This document shows, one piece after another, positions 59,580 to 64,000 of a stretch of DNA of 64,000 nucleotides. Position numbers and translations under genes: made by a program. The DNA lies in NCBI GenBank assembly GCA_964563545.1, contig CAZLXB010000003.1, positions 1 to 64,000 of the forward strand, in the 5' to 3' direction. Below the pieces are notes generated by a model. It had not been told where the DNA came from. It searched no databases and saw only the letters and a program-made list of their open reading frames with translations. Within the stretch, counting starts at the first letter, position 1; each line of letters starts with the position of its first letter. The DNA comes from Casp-actino8 sp964563545. Its GTDB lineage: Bacteria > Actinomycetota > Acidimicrobiia > Acidimicrobiales > Ilumatobacteraceae.

Positions 59580-61792
59580 GTGCGGATCCTTTCGATGGTG
59601 ACGACGGCGTTGTAGTCGGGGATGCGGCTCGCATCGTCATTGAGACCGGCATCGATGAGCACGTTGCCCTCCGGCCAGTGAACCTGCACCGACCGAGAAG
59701 GGAGGCGAACCAACTTGGCCCGACCCGTCATCGATCCCACCCGACTGGTGAGGCGAATCGGTTCGTCTTCGGCGACACCGAGCTCGGCCGCATCGGCGGC
59801 ATCGATGTACACCGCGTCACGCGCGGCCCCAGTGAGCGGATCGGTCGCCGCGAAGATCATCGAGTTGAACTGCTTGCCCCGCCGAGTGCTCACGAAGAAC
59901 TCGTGCGGACCGAGGACGGGCGGCGAGACGTCGAGAGTGGTGAAACGCGCGCGGCGATCGGGAAGTGGGAAGTCGCCGTCGGCGCAGAGATGTCGACCGC
60001 CGTACTGCACGGCATCGCCGGTGTCGGCCAGATCCTCGATACCGGCGTACATGGGGACCACGCGCGCGATCTCGGTCCGCAGCGCTTTGTTGTCCGCCCA
60101 ATCGAAATGCTTCGCCAGCGCGCCGTTCACCCGACCGGCGAGGTCGGCGAAGATCCGCCATTCGGATCGGGCCTCACCGGGTGGGTCGACGATGGGCGGG
60201 CTGAATGCGATCTGGCGTTCGGTCGTGGTGCTCGTACCGCCGCCTTCTTGTTCGTACCGGGTGGCGGCGGGAAGCAAGATCACGTCGTCGCCGTCGAGCA
60301 ACATCTGCGACGTGAGAACGATGTCCTGATGCACGCGCAGGGGTACTCGTTCGAGGGCCGAGGTCACGCGTGCCGGGTCGGGCATCACGTCGAGGAAGTT
60401 CGAACCGTCGAGGTAGAGCACGTCGAGTTCGTCGCGCTCGGCGGCCAGCACCATCTCGGGAGCGGTGAGTCCGGCGTGGTGCGGTACGGGGAAACCCCAC
60501 TGGTGTTCGAGTTCGGCGGCTGTTTCGTCCGACACCGTGACGCCGCCAGGAAACGCAGTGGAGTACGCCCCCATCTCGGCGCCACCCTGGACTCCGGAGT
60601 GACCGCGGATCGGCATGAGCCCGGCGCCGTCGCGGCCGACGTTGCCGCGCGCGAGGGCGACGTTGACGATCGCCTGCACCCCCTCCACGCCGTGGCGATG
60701 CTGCGTGATGCCCATGCTCCAGATCAGAACCGCACTCCGACTCGATGCGTAGAGATCGGCCAGGGCCGAGAGTTGTTCGTCGGTCACGCCGGCCTCGGAG
60801 AGGAGCCGATCGCGGTTCAGGGTCGTGAGGTGCGCCAGAACCTCGGGCCAGCCGACGGTGTGTCGATCGACGAATTTCCGATCAATCGCGTCACGGGCCA
60901 CGAGTTCGAGCAGGAGCAAGTTGGCCAGAGCGACATCACCTTCGGGCCGTACTGGAACGTGAAGATCGCACAACTTGGTGCCGAACAAGAAGGACTCCGG
61001 TTTGGACGGGACCCAATATCGCTCGATTCCGGGTTCGAGATACGGATTGATCACCACCACGCGCGCGCCGTTGCGCTTGGCCTCGTAGAGATACTTGGTG
61101 AAGACCGGTTGGTTGTTGGCGACGTTCGCACCCCACAACACGACGAGATCGGTTTCGAGCACGTCCTGCAGGCTGCACGTGCTTGCCGCCACTCCGATGG
61201 TCGACTTGAGGCCGATGGTGGAAGGCGCATGGCAGGTGCGAGCCGCCGAATCGATGTTGGCCACACCCATGGCCCGAGCCGCCTTGCCGGCGACGTAGTA
61301 CGACTCGTTGGTGAGTCCGCGACTCGTGAGATAGATCGCGGTCCGATCGCCACCGGCGGCGCGGATTCGTTCGGCGATCGCGTCGAGTGCCTCGTCCCAT
61401 GTGATGCGCTGGAACCCTCGGTCACCGCGTCGGCGTCGCATCGGGTGGGCGAGACGCCCCATCTCCCTCAACTCGGTTCCCGAGCGGTTGCGCAACCACG
61501 ACACGTCGTGGAGCACGGAGTGATCGAAGGGTTCGGCGCAGTTGACTTCGAGCAACTTGAGGCGGGTGGTGCACAGATGGATGCCGTCGAGGGTCCAGTC
61601 GTGGAAGCCGGCCACGCCGAGCGCGCAGCCGTCACACACACCCTTGCTGAGGATCTGCCACGCCTTCTTCGGCGATCGACGAACGCTGACGGCCACCTTG
61701 GCCATTTCAGCGAGATGATTCGGTTTGGTGTGGCCGATCCCGTTGGGGGACAGGCTCACCCAACTCTTCGGATTCCAGAGCCGTGGAGCCAC
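59576..61792 (-). CDS. FdhF/YdeP-family molybdopterin oxidoreductase
   Basis: A 738-residue catalytic molybdoenzyme of the FdhF/YdeP type. N-terminal KGVCDGCALGVAGFHDW near residue 50 resembles the reduced iron-sulfur region of this group; no four-Cys cluster motif precedes it. The molybdenum cofactor region has ITWDEALDAIAERIR, SRGLTNESYYVAGKAARAMG, TCHAPSTIGLKSTIG, LWGANVANNQPV, and a C-terminal VSTRRGKQFNSMIF domain. Substrate unknown; YdeP is linked to acid resistance in E. coli. GTG 61792 sits seven bases after the inositol-phosphate synthase stop. Confidence 0.93.
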   Translation of the reverse strand: MAPRLWNPKSWVSLSPNGIGHTKPNHLAEMAKVAVSVRRSPKKAWQILSKGVCDGCALGVAGFHDWTLDGIHLCTTRLKLLEVNCAEPFDHSVLHDVSWLRNRSGTELREMGRLAHPMRRRRGDRGFQRITWDEALDAIAERIRAAGGDRTAIYLTSRGLTNESYYVAGKAARAMGVANIDSAARTCHAPSTIGLKSTIGVAASTCSLQDVLETDLVVLWGANVANNQPVFTKYLYEAKRNGARVVVINPYLEPGIERYWVPSKPESFLFGTKLCDLHVPVRPEGDVALANLLLLELVARDAIDRKFVDRHTVGWPEVLAHLTTLNRDRLLSEAGVTDEQLSALADLYASSRSAVLIWSMGITQHRHGVEGVQAIVNVALARGNVGRDGAGLMPIRGHSGVQGGAEMGAYSTAFPGGVTVSDETAAELEHQWGFPVPHHAGLTAPEMVLAAERDELDVLYLDGSNFLDVMPDPARVTSALERVPLRVHQDIVLTSQMLLDGDDVILLPAATRYEQEGGGTSTTTERQIAFSPPIVDPPGEARSEWRIFADLAGRVNGALAKHFDWADNKALRTEIARVVPMYAGIEDLADTGDAVQYGGRHLCADGDFPLPDRRARFTTLDVSPPVLGPHEFFVSTRRGKQFNSMIFAATDPLTGAARDAVYIDAADAAELGVAEDEPIRLTSRVGSMTGRAKLVRLPSRSVQVHWPEGNVLIDAGLNDDASRIPDYNAVVTIERIRT

Positions 61793-61799
61793 GGCTCGA

Positions 61800-63128
61800 T
61801 CAGATCTCTTCGTAGTACTCGCGACCGAGGTGTGTGATCTGGTCTTCGCCCATCATCCAGCGCAACGTGTTCTTCAACTTGGTGAGCTGGATGAAGAGAT
61901 CGTGCTCCGGATACAGACCGGGGGCCACCTGCGGACTCTTGTAATAGAAGCTCAGCCACTCCTGGATACCGCCGAGACCGGCGCGCTGGGCGAGGTCGCT
62001 GAAGAGCACGAGGTCGAGGGCGAGTGGCGCGGCGAGGATCGAGTCGCGGCACAGGAAGTTGACCTTGATCTGCATCGGGTAGCCGAGCCAACCCGTGATG
62101 TCGATGTTGTCCCAGCCCTCTTTGTTGTCGCCGCGGGGCGGGTAGTAGTTGATCTGCACCTTGTGGAACACGTCGCCGTAGAGGTCGGGGTACTTCGCCG
62201 GCTGAAGGATGTCCTCGAGCACGCCGAGCTTCGACTCCTCCTTGGTCTTGAAGTTCTCCGGTGCATCGAGCACTTCACCGTCGCGGTTGCCGAGGATGTT
62301 GGTGCTGTACCACCCCGACAGTCCGAGCATGCGGGCCTTCAACATCGGCGCGAGCACGGTCTTCATGAGGGTCTGTCCGGTCTTGAAGTCCTTGCCCGAG
62401 ATCGGGATGTTCTTCTCGGTCGCGAACATGCGCAGAGCCGGCGCGTCGACGGCGAGATTCGGCGCGCCGTTGTTGAAAGGCACTCCCTCGAGCAGCGCGG
62501 CGTAGGCGTAGAGCTGACACGGCGACACGGTCTCGTCGTCGGCGTCGATGGCCTTCTCGAACGACTCGAGATCGATGTGCGCCCGGCCCGGTTCGATGAA
62601 GATCTCGGTGCTTGCGCACCAGATCATCACGAGACGGTCGCACTGCTTCTCTTCGCGGAAGCGGTTGATGTCTTCGCGGATGGCATTCAGCATTCCGCGC
62701 TTCGACGAGATCGGCTTCACGTGCTGGCCGTCGAGATTGCGGGCGTACTTGCGTTCGAAGGCGGCCTGCATGGGCCGGACTTCGCGCAGGGCGTCACTGA
62801 TCGCCTCGATGTGTTTGCCACTCTCGAGCACTCCGGCGCGGCTCGCCGACACGTAGGCGTCGTCGGGGTAGACGTCCCAGGCGCCCCACACGATGTCTTC
62901 GAGGGCGGCCAGGGGGACGAACTCGTTGATGAGAGGTGTGCGATCCTCGGTGCGCTTGCCGAGCCGGATGGTTCCCATCTGGGTCAGCGATCCGATCGGC
63001 TTACCGAGGCCGCGCTTGGTGAGCTCGACGCCGGCGATCAGTGTGGAGGCAACGGCGCCGAGGCCGACGGTCAGCACGCCCAGGCGGCCAGAGGCCGGGG
63101 CGACGGTGGGGGACGGGGGCGTGGACAT
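61800..63128 (-). CDS. ino1: Inositol-1-phosphate (1L-myo-inositol-3-phosphate) synthase
   Basis: A 442-residue NAD-dependent enzyme that makes myo-inositol 3-phosphate from glucose 6-phosphate, the entry to mycothiol and phosphatidylinositol. NAD loop TVGLGAVASTLIAGVE near residue 20, MIWCASTEIFIEPG near 168, ISGKDFKTGQTLMKTVLAPM near 245 with the catalytic Lys, and NILGNRDGEVL near 278. The sequence resembles longer bacterial Ino1 forms. It heads a run with the molybdoenzyme and DUF3054 genes. Confidence 0.92.
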   Translation of the reverse strand: MSTPPSPTVAPASGRLGVLTVGLGAVASTLIAGVELTKRGLGKPIGSLTQMGTIRLGKRTEDRTPLINEFVPLAALEDIVWGAWDVYPDDAYVSASRAGVLESGKHIEAISDALREVRPMQAAFERKYARNLDGQHVKPISSKRGMLNAIREDINRFREEKQCDRLVMIWCASTEIFIEPGRAHIDLESFEKAIDADDETVSPCQLYAYAALLEGVPFNNGAPNLAVDAPALRMFATEKNIPISGKDFKTGQTLMKTVLAPMLKARMLGLSGWYSTNILGNRDGEVLDAPENFKTKEESKLGVLEDILQPAKYPDLYGDVFHKVQINYYPPRGDNKEGWDNIDITGWLGYPMQIKVNFLCRDSILAAPLALDLVLFSDLAQRAGLGGIQEWLSFYYKSPQVAPGLYPEHDLFIQLTKLKNTLRWMMGEDQITHLGREYYEEI

Positions 63129-63228
63129 GTGGATTCGCCGTTCTTGTCGTGGGCGCCAGACCGACTGAGCCGGACGGCCGCTCCGTGTGTGAATGAGCGA
63201 GGACAGGCTAGGCGGTGGGCATCGCTCG

Positions 63229-63234
63229 TAGCAT
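63229..63234 (+). promoter_or_regulatory. Leaderless -10 hexamer TAGCAT
   Basis: Seven bases before the folD GTG at 63242. Confidence 0.6.
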
Positions 63235-63241
63235 CAACCCG

Positions 63242-64000
63242 GTGACCGAGGCGATCGAACGTACCCCGGGCGGGGCCATTCTCATGGACGGCAACCGTCT
63301 CCGTGACGAGATCGTGGCCCGTTTGGGGTCCGAAATCGCCGCTGCGGGGTCGCCGCCGGTGTGTCTGGCCACGGTGTTGGTGGGGGAAGACGGTCCGAGT
63401 CAGCGCTATGTGCGCAACAAGCACATCCAGGCGGCCAAGGCCGGCATGGTCTCGCGCAACGAGATCCTTCCCGCCTCGGCCGGGCAGTCGAAGGTTGCCG
63501 ACGTCGTCGCCGGGCTCGCCGCCGACCCCAGCGTGCACGGGATTTTGGTCCAGAGTCCACTGCCGGCGGGTTATGACGAAGAGGCCGTCCTGAGGCTGAT
63601 CCCGGGTGACAAGGATGTCGACGGTCTGACGACCGAATCGATGGGGCGGCTCGTGCGCGGTCTGCCGGGCCTGGTGGGGTGCACTCCGCTCGGCGTCCTG
63701 CGGCTTCTCGAGCGCTACGGCATCCCCACGGCGGGTCAGCGAGCTGTGGTGATCGGCCGGTCGATGCTGGTCGGGATGCCGCTGTCGGTCCTGTTGGCCC
63801 GCAAGGGCATCGACGCCACCGTGACCATCGCGCACAGCCGGAGTGGCGACGTGACCGATCTCTGCCGGTCGGCCGACATCGTGATCGGCGCCGCCGGCGT
63901 GCCGCGCATGATCACTGCCGACCATGTGAGGCCGGGCGCAACGGTGATCGACGTCGGGATCTCGCGTACCGACGCCGGCATCGTGGGTGATGTCGACTTC
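63242..64000 (+). CDS. folD: Bifunctional methylenetetrahydrofolate dehydrogenase/cyclohydrolase (partial, runs off right edge)
   Basis: The first 253 codons of FolD, which converts methylene- to formyl-tetrahydrofolate using NADP. Start GTG 63242 (VTEAIERTPGG). YVRNKHIQAAKAGM near residue 58 holds the catalytic Tyr and Lys; ILVQSPLPAGYDEEAVLRLI and PGDKDVDGLT near 100 are diagnostic, as is the NADP loop VVIGRSMLVGMPLSVLL near 168. About 30-40 C-terminal residues lie beyond the window. It supplies folate carbon to metH. Confidence 0.95.
   Translation, partial: MTEAIERTPGGAILMDGNRLRDEIVARLGSEIAAAGSPPVCLATVLVGEDGPSQRYVRNKHIQAAKAGMVSRNEILPASAGQSKVADVVAGLAADPSVHGILVQSPLPAGYDEEAVLRLIPGDKDVDGLTTESMGRLVRGLPGLVGCTPLGVLRLLERYGIPTAGQRAVVIGRSMLVGMPLSVLLARKGIDATVTIAHSRSGDVTDLCRSADIVIGAAGVPRMITADHVRPGATVIDVGISRTDAGIVGDVDF

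Noticed and set aside
59678..61837. 719-residue plus-strand frame across the FdhF-like gene
   Set aside because: Composition is antisense-like (rich in Arg, His, Gly) and the minus-strand frame has all motifs of a molybdoenzyme.
61725..63245. 506-residue plus-strand frame opposite the inositol-phosphate synthase
   Set aside because: Shadow without recognisable motif; the minus-strand product is complete.
1..64000. tRNA, rRNA, insertion sequence, prophage, integrase or attachment site
   Set aside because: None found on reading both strands; genes pack too tightly and no transposase or recombinase motif was noticed.

Overview
The window is a high-GC (by eye mid-60s percent), densely packed bacterial chromosome segment. 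Its gene set points to an actinobacterium, most likely of the class Acidimicrobiia (inference from gene content; no marker gene is present). Pointers are an LLM-class (F420/flavin) oxidoreductase, a DUF501-Ppx pair, an inositol-1-phosphate synthase, many fatty-acid and CoA genes, mycobacterial-type IpdF and FadE30 homologues, and a DtxR/IdeR-type operator. I see no tRNA, rRNA, CRISPR array, insertion sequence, prophage or integrase. No gene-free stretch exceeds about 160 bases. It reads as stable core and catabolic chromosome, not an island.

Layout. 1-5777 (minus): Nudix hydrolase, unknown protein, enoyl-CoA hydratase, then a BMP-type (nucleoside-like) ABC importer whose permease runs off the left edge. 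5823-11040: a crotonase, a small basic protein, and a tightly overlapping minus-strand chain mocA-coxG-DUF501-ppx-GNAT, then an NlpC/P60 peptidase. 11050-18649: lipoprotein, membrane protein, CoA-transferase, amidase-MFS pair, thioesterase, LLM oxidoreductase and a 54-residue ORF. 18703-23102: a heterodimeric ABC exporter and a YceI protein. 23112-29179: cobalamin-dependent metH divergent from a cobalamin adenosyltransferase and pepA. 29258-38553: Sir2 deacylase, a rhodanese-ThiF protein, transporter, aldolase, fasciclin lipoprotein, a B12-type acyl-CoA mutase large subunit, nitroreductase, START-like protein, FAD oxidase and epimerase. 38667-44569: lipoate-enzyme block of lpd, E2, a fused LipB-LipA, and pirin. 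44623-51970: M24 peptidase, a coxD-coxE-coxI-coxF-like maturation operon, an amidohydrolase, Nudix and folE. 52007-56455: acyl-CoA degradation block with ipdF- and fadE30-like genes. 56530-64000: an iron permease behind an IdeR-like operator, ilvD, an FdhF-like molybdoenzyme behind inositol-phosphate synthase, and a partial folD.

The genes fall into a few themes: acyl-CoA metabolism (four crotonase or thioesterase-type groups, two acyl-CoA dehydrogenases, a mutase, a CoA-transferase), molybdenum enzyme maturation (mocA, coxG, coxDEIF, ThiF, FdhF-like), one-carbon and B12 chemistry (metH, adenosyltransferase, folE, folD, mutase) and lipoylation.

The most general observation is regulatory: twenty genes carry a TAnnnT hexamer ending exactly 6-8 bases before the start codon, the spacing expected for a -10 box of a leaderless transcript. 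This also settles several start codons. The most striking single gene is a 543-residue LipB-LipA fusion that keeps the catalytic residues of both enzymes.
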